Source: Planctomycetota bacterium
GTDB lineage: Bacteria; Planctomycetota; UBA1135; GCA-002686595
Length of the DNA stretch: 64,000 nt
NCBI GenBank assembly: GCA_029259655.1
Contig: JAJDET010000109.1
Span: 1-64,000 of the forward strand
Direction of reading: 5' to 3'
The translations under genes were made by a program, and so were the position numbers. The notes under the pieces are model-generated. The model ran no database searches and was not told the origin of the DNA. It saw only the letters and a program-made list of their open reading frames with translations. This document shows positions 29,534 to 37,886 of this stretch, in pieces (position 1 is the first letter of the stretch; each line of letters begins with the position of its first letter).

Positions 29534-30456
29534 CGGTCCGGGTCGAGCTCCTGCAGCACCTCGATCAGGGCGCGCGAGGCGTGCGAGAACTCGGCGACGA
29601 GCCGGGTGTCGTCGTTGCGGAAAGTCAGCGAGTCGACCAGCTCCAGGCCCGGAGTCCCGGGAGCCTGACAGCGCGCGAAGAGCTCGGCCAGAGCGACGCC
29701 GCCCTGCAGGACCTGGGCCACGTCTTCGGCGTCCTCTCCATCCCTCAGGTCGAGCGAGAGAGAGAGCTCCAGCACGCCTTCTTCTTCCGAGGCGTCGAAA
29801 CGCATGCCGCGCACCATGTCGTTCACGGTGCTGACCGGAACGAGGTCGTGCAGCCCGGCGAGGCCCTCGCTCGCCTCGGCGTAGAAGAAGGAACCGGGCG
29901 CGGGGCGAGCCGCGATGTGAGCTTCGTCGGCGTCGGCCAAGCTCTCGGAGTCCCCCGCGAACACGCTCACCGCGTCGAGCAACCGGGACCGGTCGTCGCA
30001 CAGCAGGAAGAAGTGCTCGTCGCCGCGCTTCGCATCGTAGGCGTAGACCTCGATTCGGTCGTCCTTCGTCCAGCCGCGCAGGCGCACGCCGTCGACCTCG
30101 AGGAACACGTGGTCCTCCTCCTCCTCGGCGCGATCGAGCGCACGCTGTGCGGCTTCCGCACGCAGTGCGAGTAGTGCCACCGCTTCTTCCGGGCGGTCCC
30201 CGAACGCGAAGACCGTAATGGAGAGGAGATCCTCGAGGGGGTCGAGACCGAGCTCGTCACGCATCTCGTCGAGCTCCAGGACGTCCTCGGCGCCGTGCTC
30301 GCGGGCGGCCTGGAAGAGCTCCGTCCGTAAGAAGTGCTCGACGTCGAGGTGGGCGATCCAGCGCGTGCTCGCGGGAACGAGGTCGCGGTCGAGGCCCCCC
30401 GAGAAAGCGGGCGCGGCGAACAGAACGAGGATCAGGGCCGGATAGGCGTGCTTCAC
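29527..30456 (-). CDS. secreted hypothetical protein
   Basis: A 309-aa protein not recognised. GTG 30456 follows a GGAGAAA site and starts a signal peptide ('KHAYPALILVLFAAPAFS'). The mature part opens 'LVPASTRWIAHLDVEHFLRTELF', has a strand-rich middle and a region 'PGSFFYAEASEGLAGLHDLVP'. The style (acidic, many short strands, 'AHLDVE') resembles the larger secreted unknown at 46209-47972, and both recall DUF3352-like periplasmic proteins, but I could not align them. Divergent from the ExbB/ExbD operon with a 243-bp gap. Confidence 0.7.
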   Translation of the reverse strand: MKHAYPALILVLFAAPAFSGGLDRDLVPASTRWIAHLDVEHFLRTELFQAAREHGAEDVLELDEMRDELGLDPLEDLLSITVFAFGDRPEEAVALLALRAEAAQRALDRAEEEEDHVFLEVDGVRLRGWTKDDRIEVYAYDAKRGDEHFFLLCDDRSRLLDAVSVFAGDSESLADADEAHIAARPAPGSFFYAEASEGLAGLHDLVPVSTVNDMVRGMRFDASEEEGVLELSLSLDLRDGEDAEDVAQVLQGGVALAELFARCQAPGTPGLELVDSLTFRNDDTRLVAEFSHASRALIEVLQELDPDRY

Positions 30457-30699
30457 GGGGGTTTTCTCCGTGCGGAAACGGGGTGTGCGAGGAGTCCTCG
30501 TACGAGGGCACTCGGCGTCATTTCCGGGATCGTCTTCGAGTTGCGCTGACTCCTCGAAGAGACAGCCCGATCGCGACCGTCGCCCCGAGGACACACGGGA
30601 ACACGCGACATTACGCGGGACCGAATGTCGGACCCGCGGCCCGCGCTTTGCAAGCCGAGTGCTCCCCCTGCCCGAGCCTCTCCCAACCGGAGCCCCGAC

Positions 30700-31743
30700 A
30701 TGGACCTACTCACTGCCGCCGCCGTCTGTCTCCTCCCGCAGCTCCCGCAGCTTCCCCAGGACACCCAGGATCGCGGCGACGTCCCGGTCACGATCAAGGA
30801 GCTCGACGTCGAGGACGCCATCCGCGAGTTTCAGGAGTTCCGCTCCCGATTGGTCGACTTCCAGGGAGAGATCGGCGAGGGGCAGCGTGTGGCGCGCGAG
30901 ACGAGCGAGATCCTGGAGGAGCTGCGCGCGGGGGCGAACCCTGAGAACGACTTCAACGAGGGGCCGATCCTCGAGGCCATCGAGAGCTACGTCGACGGAA
31001 TGCTCTCGAAACAGGTCGAGCTCGTCGACTTCCTCGAGTCGCAGCGCTACCGCATCAGCTACTACGCGAACAAGATGGCGTCCTCTATCCGGCCCGAGGA
31101 CATCGCCTTTCTGTTCGGGACCGAGGAGCAGAACGACGCTGCCATCGCGAACCACGTCCAGTCGCTGGACTCGGCACAGCGCCAGATCGCGAACTTCGTC
31201 GACGCGCTCCCGGATGAGGAGTTCGATCCCGAGAGGTTCCAGCCGCGCCGGGGGATGCCGGCACCGACGCGAAAGAGGCTCGACGCCCTCCTGCTCGCCT
31301 ACCAGCAGGAGCGCAACGGGCTCGACCTGGCGAAGAAGCGACTCCAGCTCGTGCGGACCGCGTCGCGCCACAGCGCGGGGCTCGCCACGGGAGATCTCGA
31401 TTTCTCGTCCGAGCTGCTGGTCGGACAGATGTTCGGAGCGCTCGACCGCGTTCGCCTTCAGATGAGCATCGACCTCGTCTACCTCGAGCAACTCCTCGGG
31501 GGCTATGCGCGGAGCTCGCGCACGCAGGAGATCCTCGACGCGTTCCAGGCGCTGATCGAGCTCCAGGGAGACCTCGAGGGACCCAGCCCTGAGCTCTCGA
31601 GCGTCATGGACTGGCTCCAGGACTCGAGCGCCCGGCGCATCGCGCTCTCCGCGGCCGGACTGGAACGCCCGGGACTGAAGGCGCCGCGCTACAGCGACCT
31701 CCTGCGCGAAGCCTACGAGGGCGCGCGTCGCATCGAGCAATAG
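30700..31743 (+). CDS. exported alpha-helical protein, first gene of the ExbB/ExbD operon
   Basis: A 347-aa protein of unknown function. A short hydrophobic start ('MDLLTAAAVCLLPQLPQLPQ') looks like a signal peptide. The rest is helical and charged with heptad-like stretches ('VEDAIREFQEFRSRLVDFQGEIGEGQRVARETSEILEEL', 'KRLDALLLAYQQERNGLDLAKKRLQLVRTA'), so an elongated periplasmic coiled coil is likely. It heads seven same-strand genes with short gaps. Similar coiled-coil proteins (DUF3450) open some TonB2-type operons, but I see no clear DUF3450 match. ATG 30700 is chosen because the upstream extension is not signal-like. Confidence 0.7.
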   Translation: MDLLTAAAVCLLPQLPQLPQDTQDRGDVPVTIKELDVEDAIREFQEFRSRLVDFQGEIGEGQRVARETSEILEELRAGANPENDFNEGPILEAIESYVDGMLSKQVELVDFLESQRYRISYYANKMASSIRPEDIAFLFGTEEQNDAAIANHVQSLDSAQRQIANFVDALPDEEFDPERFQPRRGMPAPTRKRLDALLLAYQQERNGLDLAKKRLQLVRTASRHSAGLATGDLDFSSELLVGQMFGALDRVRLQMSIDLVYLEQLLGGYARSSRTQEILDAFQALIELQGDLEGPSPELSSVMDWLQDSSARRIALSAAGLERPGLKAPRYSDLLREAYEGARRIEQ

Positions 31744-31770
31744 ACCCAACGGACAACGGAGAAAGAAACC

Positions 31771-32502
31771 ATGCTCACCATCCTCATGTTCGCGGCGGTT
31801 GCCCAGGCCGTCGACGGCGACCCTGCCGCTGAAGGCTCGAGCTCGTCGGTCAGCGCCGAAGCGCTGAGGCAGCGCATCCACGACATGCGCATGAACCTCC
31901 TGATCGGAGGAGATCGCGTACGTCAGGCCGAGGGAGAGGCCGTCGCGTTCTACCGCGGCAAGGTCGACGCCGTCGAGTCGCGGATCGACTCGGTCGCGAT
32001 CGACCTGACCGAGAAGCGGGCCTCGTACGATCTCGCGCTCGAGCGGACGCTCGGCGGTCCCGACCCGACGACTCGCACCGTCGCCATGAGCCGTGCCGCG
32101 TCGCTCCGGACGGAGATCGCCTCGCTGGAGGGAGAGACCGCGAAGCTCGACGCCCGGCGCTCCCACCTGCTCGAGCTGATCTCCGCGGTCGACGATCGCG
32201 ACGAGGAACGGGAGCGACTGGTCACGCAGATCGAGACCGGACCCGAGCTCGACCCGGGCTTCGCCTTCGCCGTGGGAACGGTGGGACTCGCCCCCGCCGC
32301 GCTACCGGTCGAGTCGACCTCGCCGCTCGACGACGACGAGCTCGTCCGCGATCTCCTCGAGCGCGATCCGGTCGGGGCTCGTCGCATCCTGTTCGAGACC
32401 GACCCGAGAGGGTACTGGGAGAGGTTTCCGCTACGCCCTCCGACGTCCGCGCTGCGCCGCGCCTTCGATTTTCCTCCGCCCGACCTCCCGGGTCGTCGCT
32501 AG
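31771..32502 (+). CDS. exported coiled-coil protein
   Basis: A 243-aa protein with a short signal peptide ('MLTILMFAAVAQA') and an alpha-helical body predicted as coiled coil ('EALRQRIHDMRMNLLIGGDRVRQAEGEAVAFYRGKVDAVESRIDSVAIDLTEKRASYDLAL', then 'RAASLRTEIASLEGETAKLDARRSHLLELI'). A flexible tail is rich in Pro and Asp. AACGGAGAAAG before ATG is a good ribosome site. It lies 27 bp after the first operon gene and 10 bp before the ExbB-like gene, so it probably works with the proton channel as a periplasmic partner. No family recognised. Confidence 0.7.
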   Translation: MLTILMFAAVAQAVDGDPAAEGSSSSVSAEALRQRIHDMRMNLLIGGDRVRQAEGEAVAFYRGKVDAVESRIDSVAIDLTEKRASYDLALERTLGGPDPTTRTVAMSRAASLRTEIASLEGETAKLDARRSHLLELISAVDDRDEERERLVTQIETGPELDPGFAFAVGTVGLAPAALPVESTSPLDDDELVRDLLERDPVGARRILFETDPRGYWERFPLRPPTSALRRAFDFPPPDLPGRR

Positions 32503-32512
32503 GAGGTAGCGG

Positions 32513-33004
32513 GTGTTCGCCGAGTACTTCCGCGCCGGAGGGCCGATCATGTACGCCGTGTTCGCGGCGTGGGTGGTCGTCCTCGCTGCGGTCCTCGACC
32601 GCGCGCTCTACGCCGTCGGAAGGATCCTGCGCCGTCCGCTCGGCAAGGTCGATCGACTGCTCGAGGGTCGGCGCTTCTACGACGCCCGCGTGATCTTCCT
32701 GCACGAGCGCGAGCTCGCGGGCCGCGGGCTCGCACGCATCGACGCAGTCAGCCAGATCGCGACGAGCATCGGTCTGTTCGGGACGGTGCTCGGGATCGCC
32801 CGGTCGTTCTTCGCGCGCGGAGTGGGAGCAGGAGTGGCAGCGCCCGAGGTCCTCGCCTCGGGACTCTCCACCGCGCTCTTCACGACGATCGCGGGGCTCG
32901 TCGTCTTCTTGCTCGGCCAGGCCTTCCTGATCGGCTACAGGGAGTGGCTCGCGTTCGACGAGCGCAACCTCTCCGAGCGCCTCGAGCTGGAGGACGTACG
33001 GTGA
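32513..33004 (+). CDS. ExbB/TolQ/MotA-type proton channel protein
   Basis: A 163-aa inner-membrane protein with three membrane segments: ~12-30 ('IMYAVFAAWVVVLAAVLDRAL'), ~78-98 ('VSQIATSIGLFGTVLGIARSFF') and ~118-140 ('STALFTTIAGLVVFLLGQAFLIGY'). 'IGLFGTVLGI' and 'ALFTTIAGLVV' are the conserved ExbB/TolQ channel helices. At 163 aa it is short, lacking most of the usual cytoplasmic loop. GTG 32513 has AGGAGGT 7 nt upstream. It overlaps the ExbD-like gene by GTGA. It should form the pentameric motor that uses proton flow to drive an envelope partner. Confidence 0.9.
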   Translation: MFAEYFRAGGPIMYAVFAAWVVVLAAVLDRALYAVGRILRRPLGKVDRLLEGRRFYDARVIFLHERELAGRGLARIDAVSQIATSIGLFGTVLGIARSFFARGVGAGVAAPEVLASGLSTALFTTIAGLVVFLLGQAFLIGYREWLAFDERNLSERLELEDVR

Positions 33005-33438
33005 AGTCCAGCGGACTCACACCGCTCCTGGACACGCTGTTCCTCTTGCTCTTCGCGCTCCTGGCCGTGTCGGAGGCGCGCAGCCAGACGCGCCTGGACG
33101 AGGTGCACGTGCGCCTGCCGGAGATAGAGCCGGGCGAGCCCGAGACGAGACCGAGTACGACCGCCGTCGCGATCGACGTCGACGCGGACTCGCGCGTGAT
33201 GGTCTCGGGAGCCGGCATCGCGACGCGGGAGGAGCTCGACCGCGCTCTGGCCGTGGCGCTCGGCGACGCGCTCCCCGAGGAGGTCTCGGTCGAGATCCGC
33301 GCGGACGCAGATGCCCGTCACGGTGTGACGGTGGAGCTCTTGCAGCATCTGCGCCTCGGCGGATTCGCGGACGTGCGCATGACGGCGCTGGGCGTGTCCG
33401 ATTCCGCCGGCGGGTTCGGGGGGAGGAGCCCGCGGTGA
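33001..33438 (+). CDS. ExbD/TolR-like protein
   Basis: A 145-aa protein with one N-terminal membrane helix ('LTPLLDTLFLLLFALLAVSEA'); Asp11 in 'PLLDTLF' matches the essential proton-carrying Asp of ExbD/TolR. The periplasmic part has the ExbD/TolR fold signs 'TTAVAIDVDADSRVMVSG', 'ATREELDRALAVAL' and 'VSVEIRADADARHGVTVELLQHLR'. GTG start overlaps the stop of the ExbB-like gene (GTGA), and its own stop overlaps the next GTG the same way. It is the motor's second subunit. Confidence 0.9.
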   Translation: MKSSGLTPLLDTLFLLLFALLAVSEARSQTRLDEVHVRLPEIEPGEPETRPSTTAVAIDVDADSRVMVSGAGIATREELDRALAVALGDALPEEVSVEIRADADARHGVTVELLQHLRLGGFADVRMTALGVSDSAGGFGGRSPR

Positions 33439-34334
33439 TCTCGCTCGTGCGTCAGGTCGCGCTGCTGGCCGCCGCAGCGGTGCTCTCCTGGTGGCTCTTC
33501 CTGTGGAGCCCCGAACCGCTCATCGCGCCGGCTCCGCACGACCGAACGGCGCCGCCCGCCGTGGTGACGCCGCGGCTCGAGCTCGCGCGACCCGCGACTC
33601 CGCCGGCCGCCGAAGAGATCGAAGCGGTCGTCGCGCCGGAGGCACCGCCTCCGCCCGAGGTCGGCGCGCCGGAGGGCTCGGAAGACGCGGCGCTCCCGGC
33701 CGTCGCGCACGCCGAGCCCGAGCCCGAGCCCGCCGCGGAGAACTCACGACCGAGCTCCGAGGAGCTGATGGAGGACGACGACCTCATCGCCGACGCGAAC
33801 AGGGAGTTCACGGGTGAGCTCCGACACGGCTTCGCGACGGTGCTGCTCGCGGCGCCCGAGGAGCAGCTCGACATCGCGCGCTTCTTCGGCGAGGAGCTCG
33901 TGCTCGTCCCGCGCGAGGCGCTCGATCCCGATGCCGACCGCCCCCACTACTTCCGCCTCTCAGCGGACGGCGCTCCACGGGTCGAGACCGTCGGCGACCG
34001 GCCGCCGCTCGAACGCTATCGCCAGTACCGCGACCTCTTCGACTACGAGTACGCGCGGTTGCCGGCCGCGCTGCGAGAGCTCCGCAGGAGCGTGCTCACG
34101 CGCAGCGAAATCTACGTCTTCGCCGCGCTGATCCCGGCTCGCGAATGGGCCGTCGTCGTCGGCCGCCGCCGCGAAGCGCTGGCCGCGAGCGGCCGCGAGG
34201 TCGACGACGTGCGCCGCTTCGTCCTGCGCTACGAACGTCGCGCCGACTCCGGATTCGACGTGCGCGTCGAGGAGATCGTCTTCAGCGACGGCACGCGTTT
34301 TCATCCGAACTCCGAACGGGCCGAGGAGGCCTGA
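33435..34334 (+). CDS. TonB-like transducer with unknown C-terminal domain
   Basis: A 299-aa protein with TonB architecture: an N-terminal membrane helix (~5-24, 'VALLAAAAVLSWWLFLW'), a Pro/Glu-rich periplasm-spanning linker (~28-105), then a ~190-residue domain. That domain ('GELRHGFATVLLAAPEEQLDIARFFGEELVLVPREAL...', 'YYFRL', 'SEIYVFAALIPAREWAVVVGRR') does not look like the TonB C-terminal fold; it is charged, and mixed alpha/beta. GTG start overlaps the ExbD-like stop (GTGA). It is the likely effector moved by the ExbB/ExbD motor. Confidence 0.72.
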   Translation: MISLVRQVALLAAAAVLSWWLFLWSPEPLIAPAPHDRTAPPAVVTPRLELARPATPPAAEEIEAVVAPEAPPPPEVGAPEGSEDAALPAVAHAEPEPEPAAENSRPSSEELMEDDDLIADANREFTGELRHGFATVLLAAPEEQLDIARFFGEELVLVPREALDPDADRPHYFRLSADGAPRVETVGDRPPLERYRQYRDLFDYEYARLPAALRELRRSVLTRSEIYVFAALIPAREWAVVVGRRREALAASGREVDDVRRFVLRYERRADSGFDVRVEEIVFSDGTRFHPNSERAEEA

Positions 34335-34338
34335 CGCC

Positions 34339-34905
34339 ATGAGAACCACGACTGTGACCGTCCTTGCCTGTCTCGCGCTCGCCGCCTGCCGCACCGTCTC
34401 CTCTCCGCCGGACGAGATCGGACATCAGATCCTCACGGCGCTCGGCGAGGACCGATCCGGCGATGCGGCGCGTGCTTTCGAGCGCGTCGAGGACGAGGCC
34501 GACTACCGCGAGCGCATCTACCCCGTGCTGTACGACGGTGCACGCCAGAGCTACGCCGCGGGCGAGCTCGACGACGCGCTCGAGGTCCTCCGCTTCACCT
34601 CCGCGCGCTACCCGGACGGGACGTCGGTGCGGGTGGCGCTCGCCTACAGCCTGTTCCTCGAATACGCCGAGTCGCCCGGCGCCGGGCTGCGGCGCGAGCT
34701 CGACGGGACGCTCGCCGAGCTCCGCGGCCGGGAGGTCGCGCTCCCGGCGTGGGTCGACCTGATCGACGCCCAGCTCGCGATCGACGAGGAACGCCCGGGC
34801 GAGGCACGCGAGAGCTTCGAGCGGTTCGTCGCCGCGTGGGACGGCCGGCCCGAGTCGATCCTGGGCTACGTGGAGGACGTCGGGCGCTACCTGGCGTCGC
34901 ACTGA
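34339..34905 (+). CDS. lipoprotein, TPR-like
   Basis: A 188-aa lipoprotein: 'TVLACLALAAC' is a clear lipobox (Cys17). The mature helical part has repeat-like segments ('DGARQSYAAGELDDALEVLRFTSARYPDG', 'IDEERPGEARESFERFVAAWDG') suggesting two to three degenerate TPR units. It begins 4 bp after the TonB-like gene. TPR lipoproteins also end some TonB2/TtpC operons. It may recruit envelope partners at the outer membrane. Confidence 0.75.
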   Translation: MRTTTVTVLACLALAACRTVSSPPDEIGHQILTALGEDRSGDAARAFERVEDEADYRERIYPVLYDGARQSYAAGELDDALEVLRFTSARYPDGTSVRVALAYSLFLEYAESPGAGLRRELDGTLAELRGREVALPAWVDLIDAQLAIDEERPGEARESFERFVAAWDGRPESILGYVEDVGRYLASH

Positions 34906-34916
34906 AGGAAAGAGCC

Positions 34917-35840
34917 ATGAAACGCACGATCCCCGTTCTGCTCGCTGCCCTGACCGTCGCCTGCGTCTCGGTCCGCCTGCCGACGACGACCTCGACGCCG
35001 TCCGGCGTGGATCCCTTCGTCGCGCGTTCGGTCGAGCGTCTCGTGGAGAGCGCCTCGCTGCGCGTCGACCTCTCGACCATGCGGCTGTGCGTCTTCGAGA
35101 TCGAGGCGGAGCTCGCACCTCCGGACGGCCGCACGGCGCGCGCGGACCTGCGCTGGACCGCGGCGCCGAGCACGGACGCGTTCGAGGACGAGGTCGAGGG
35201 TCAGCTCGTCGCCGCCCTCGCGGGTCGCGTGCACGTCTTCGACGCGGAGCTCGCGGGATCCCCCGACGTCTCCGATGCTCCTCGCGCCACGTCGCTGGCG
35301 GAGGTCGCCGCCGCCGGCGCGACGCACGCGCTCCTGGGAACGATCGAGCAGCGCGGAGAGGAGCTGCTCTTCACGGTGCGCGTCGTCGACACGCGCACGT
35401 CGCTGGTCGTGGCGGCGGACCGCACGCTCGTCGACCTGGACGAGCTCGGCGAATGGACGCGCGCCGTGCTCGCGGGCCGCACGCCGGTAGCGGACGTGGA
35501 CGCCGCGCACATCCCCCTGCCGAGTCCGATCGCGCCGCCGGAGACGACGCGCGGCCCCGAGCCCACCGCGCCGTCGCCCATCGCACAGGCTCCCGCTCCG
35601 CAGCCCACGGATCCCCCCTCCTCCACGCACAAGAACGTCGTCGCCAAGCGCAGCGAACCGGCGGTACTCCAACCGCCCGCCGCGTCGAGCCTCAAGCCCG
35701 TCCGGATGAACCGCGGTCCGATTCCCGGCCCGTACAAGAAGCGCCGATCCGCGGCCGAGTCGCCCAAGGCTCCGGAAGGCCCCGCGGCCCAGTGGCTCGC
35801 GCGACTGGGTCGCCGGATCGAGGCGCCGGACCGGGACTAG
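34917..35840 (+). CDS. lipoprotein with FlgO/CsgG-like domain and Pro-rich tail
   Basis: A 307-aa lipoprotein: 'IPVLLAALTVAC' lipobox (Cys16). Residues ~30-185 ('FEDEVEGQLVAALAGRVHVFDAEL', 'EVAAAGATHALLGTIEQRGEELLFTVRVVDTRTSLVVAADRTLVDLDEL') resemble the FlgO/CsgG-like fold of outer-membrane lipoproteins. The rest is a Pro/Ala/Ser-rich, basic, disordered tail ending 'WLARLGRRIEAPDRD'. AAGGAAAG precedes ATG. It is the last gene of the ExbB/ExbD operon and converges with an FG-GAP gene 19 bp away. Similarity to FlgO is by pattern and moderate. Confidence 0.68.
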   Translation: MKRTIPVLLAALTVACVSVRLPTTTSTPSGVDPFVARSVERLVESASLRVDLSTMRLCVFEIEAELAPPDGRTARADLRWTAAPSTDAFEDEVEGQLVAALAGRVHVFDAELAGSPDVSDAPRATSLAEVAAAGATHALLGTIEQRGEELLFTVRVVDTRTSLVVAADRTLVDLDELGEWTRAVLAGRTPVADVDAAHIPLPSPIAPPETTRGPEPTAPSPIAQAPAPQPTDPPSSTHKNVVAKRSEPAVLQPPAASSLKPVRMNRGPIPGPYKKRRSAAESPKAPEGPAAQWLARLGRRIEAPDRD

Positions 35841-35859
35841 CTCGGCGCGGGTCCGTGCT

Positions 35860-37716
35860 TCAATACCCCAGGGTGAGGTCCAGCGCGTTCAAGAGGACGA
35901 CGGTCTCGGGCGCGACCTCCAGCCGGATTCCCTGCGCGTAGAGCGTCGTCCCGGCGAGGCTCGGGTCGGAAGGCAGCGACACCCGATGCCTAGCAAGGGA
36001 GATGTTGAAGGTGAAGGGAGGGAAGATCAGGGGCTCCCCGCTCACCGGATGGATGAATCCGGACGTGGGCCCGCTCCCGAACTGGATGACCGTCGCGAAC
36101 GTCGCGGATCCGACCGATGGCGCAACCTGGATGGTGGCCCTCCAGTTCGATCCGAGCACCGGATCGGTCCTGCAGACGAAGTCGATCGGGTTGACGTCGG
36201 AGCCGTTGCGGACCGTGCAGGACGCGTAAGGAGGCAGATCGAACGCGTACGCGGCCCCGGCGGCCTGAGCGTTGTCATCGCTCTGGTTGCCGTCGACGCC
36301 CGTCGCGTTGCTGTCCTCGAGGTACGCGCCGACCACGACGACGTCCTCCGACACGGCGACGGACTCGCCGAAACGGTCGTTGGACCCCGTGTTGGAGGCT
36401 TTCAGGTAGGCCCGCTGGCTCCAGGTCGATCCCCCACGTCGAAACAGGTAGGCAGCCCCGGACCGCGCCAGGAGGTTGTTGAACGGGTCTCCGTCGACAC
36501 CGGTGGCGTCGCTGTCCTCGGAGGTCGCCCCGACAACGAGTGAGTCCTCGTGGATGGCCAAGGCGTCACCGAACAAGTCGCCCCCGCCGTTGTGGGAAGC
36601 CTTGAGATAGGCCTGCTGGCTCCAGCCGGAAGCGCCGCGCACGAAGAGGTAAACCGCTCCCGAATTCAACGAGCCGTTGCCTTCGCCGCCGTTCACTCCT
36701 GCCGCGCTGCTGTCCTCGCTCGAGGCGCCCACGGCGATCGTGTTTTCGGAAGCTGCGACTGCGATACCGAAGAAGTCCCCCGCCTCGGCGTTGGAAGCCT
36801 TGAGGTAGGCCTCCTGCGTCCAGGTCGTGCCGTTCCGCACGAACACGTACGCCGCTCCGGCATCGGCCGCTCCGTCGTCGAGCTGATCGCCGTTCACGCC
36901 GGTGGCGCCGCTGTCCTCGTGCCTCGCTCCGATGACGACGGTGTCGCCGGAGACGGCCACCGAGAGACCGAAGAAGTCGTTCACGTCAATGGTCGAGGCC
37001 TTGAGGTAGGCCTGCTGGCTCCACGTCGTTCCGGTCCGTACGAACACGTACGCCGCTCCAGCGTTCTGGACGCTGTTGTCGGTGGGATCGCCGTTCACGC
37101 CCGTTTCGCCACCGTCCTCCCACGCAGCGCCGACCACGATGGTGTCGCCCGAGATCGCCACGGACCCTCCGAAGTTGTCACTGGCGTCCACGGCGGGAGC
37201 CTTGAGGTAAGCCTGCTGGCTCCACGTCGTTCCGGTCCGCAGGAACACGTATGCCGCGCCCGCGTTGCCGGTGCCGTCGTCGGCCTGATTTCCGTTCACG
37301 CCGGTGGCACCGCTGTCCTCCAGCGAAGCTCCGACCACGATCGTGTCCCCGGAGATTGCGACAGACTCTCCGAAGCGGTCGAACGTGCCCGTGTTGGATG
37401 CCTTGAGGTAGGCCTCCTGGCTCCAGCTCCCTCCGTTCCGAACGAACACGTAGGCCGCGCCGGCGATGCCGGAGCTGTTGTCGGTCTCGTCGCCGTTCAC
37501 CCCCGTGGCGTTGCTGTCCTCGTCCTCCGCTCCGATGACGACGGTGTCGCCGGAGGCTCCCACGGCGACACCGAGCTGGTCGCCCGCGTCCGTGTTGGAT
37601 GCCTTGAGGTACGCCCGTTGCACGACCGTGTCCGAACTGGCCGATCCGACCGGGTGCAGGACGACGAGCACGAGCGCAGTGCAGAGAGCGCCATTCGACT
37701 TCGAGGATCGCAGCAT
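35860..37716 (-). CDS. secreted FG-GAP repeat protein (seven repeats) with shared C-terminal domain
   Basis: A 618-aa exported protein (signal peptide ~1-27). Seven ~60-67-residue FG-GAP/integrin-alpha-like repeats each begin 'AYLKAS', contain 'FGxSVAxSGDTIVVGA' and an Asp/Asn-rich loop 'DSxATGVNGD', and end 'GAAYVFVRxGxxWSQ'. They should form a Ca2+-binding beta-propeller. The final ~120 residues ('CTVRNGSDVNPIDFVCRTDP...LNALDLTLGY') are almost the same as the end of the neighbouring paralogue. AGGAG precedes ATG 37716. Likely cell-surface or secreted and involved in binding; partner unknown. Confidence 0.87.
   Translation of the reverse strand: MLRSSKSNGALCTALVLVVLHPVGSASSDTVVQRAYLKASNTDAGDQLGVAVGASGDTVVIGAEDEDSNATGVNGDETDNSSGIAGAAYVFVRNGGSWSQEAYLKASNTGTFDRFGESVAISGDTIVVGASLEDSGATGVNGNQADDGTGNAGAAYVFLRTGTTWSQQAYLKAPAVDASDNFGGSVAISGDTIVVGAAWEDGGETGVNGDPTDNSVQNAGAAYVFVRTGTTWSQQAYLKASTIDVNDFFGLSVAVSGDTVVIGARHEDSGATGVNGDQLDDGAADAGAAYVFVRNGTTWTQEAYLKASNAEAGDFFGIAVAASENTIAVGASSEDSSAAGVNGGEGNGSLNSGAVYLFVRGASGWSQQAYLKASHNGGGDLFGDALAIHEDSLVVGATSEDSDATGVDGDPFNNLLARSGAAYLFRRGGSTWSQRAYLKASNTGSNDRFGESVAVSEDVVVVGAYLEDSNATGVDGNQSDDNAQAAGAAYAFDLPPYASCTVRNGSDVNPIDFVCRTDPVLGSNWRATIQVAPSVGSATFATVIQFGSGPTSGFIHPVSGEPLIFPPFTFNISLARHRVSLPSDPSLAGTTLYAQGIRLEVAPETVVLLNALDLTLGY
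35863..36225 (-). repeat. duplicated 3' segment, copy 1 of 2
   Basis: This segment encodes the last ~119 residues of the seven-repeat FG-GAP protein and is closely similar at DNA and protein level to 37890-38252 in the neighbouring gene; by eye about 105 of 119 residues are identical. It marks a tandem duplication or domain exchange. Confidence 0.8.
36245..37650 (-). repeat. tandem FG-GAP coding repeats
   Basis: Seven consecutive ~185-200-bp units with recurring words such as GAGGCCTTGAGGTAGGCC(T) and GCTGTCCTC. They encode the propeller blades and explain the strong DNA self-similarity here. They are coding repeats, not a CRISPR or satellite array. Confidence 0.85.
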
Positions 37717-37886
37717 ATTGACTCGCTCCTTTTTGCGCAGGTTTGGACCCAGTGTACACCCTTCCGAGAATCCGGGATTCGCGTGGGGACACCCACCCCA
37801 ACCGTCGCTGACGCATGGAACTGTTCCGCGGAATCCGGAGAAATGTGCCCGCGAGTCAGAATCCAGGCCGCGAAGGGCGGGAGGAA

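Noticed and set aside
36245-37650. Regular repeats that might suggest a CRISPR or satellite array
   Set aside because: The ~190-bp period codes for FG-GAP propeller blades in a single frame; there are no short identical repeats with unique spacers.
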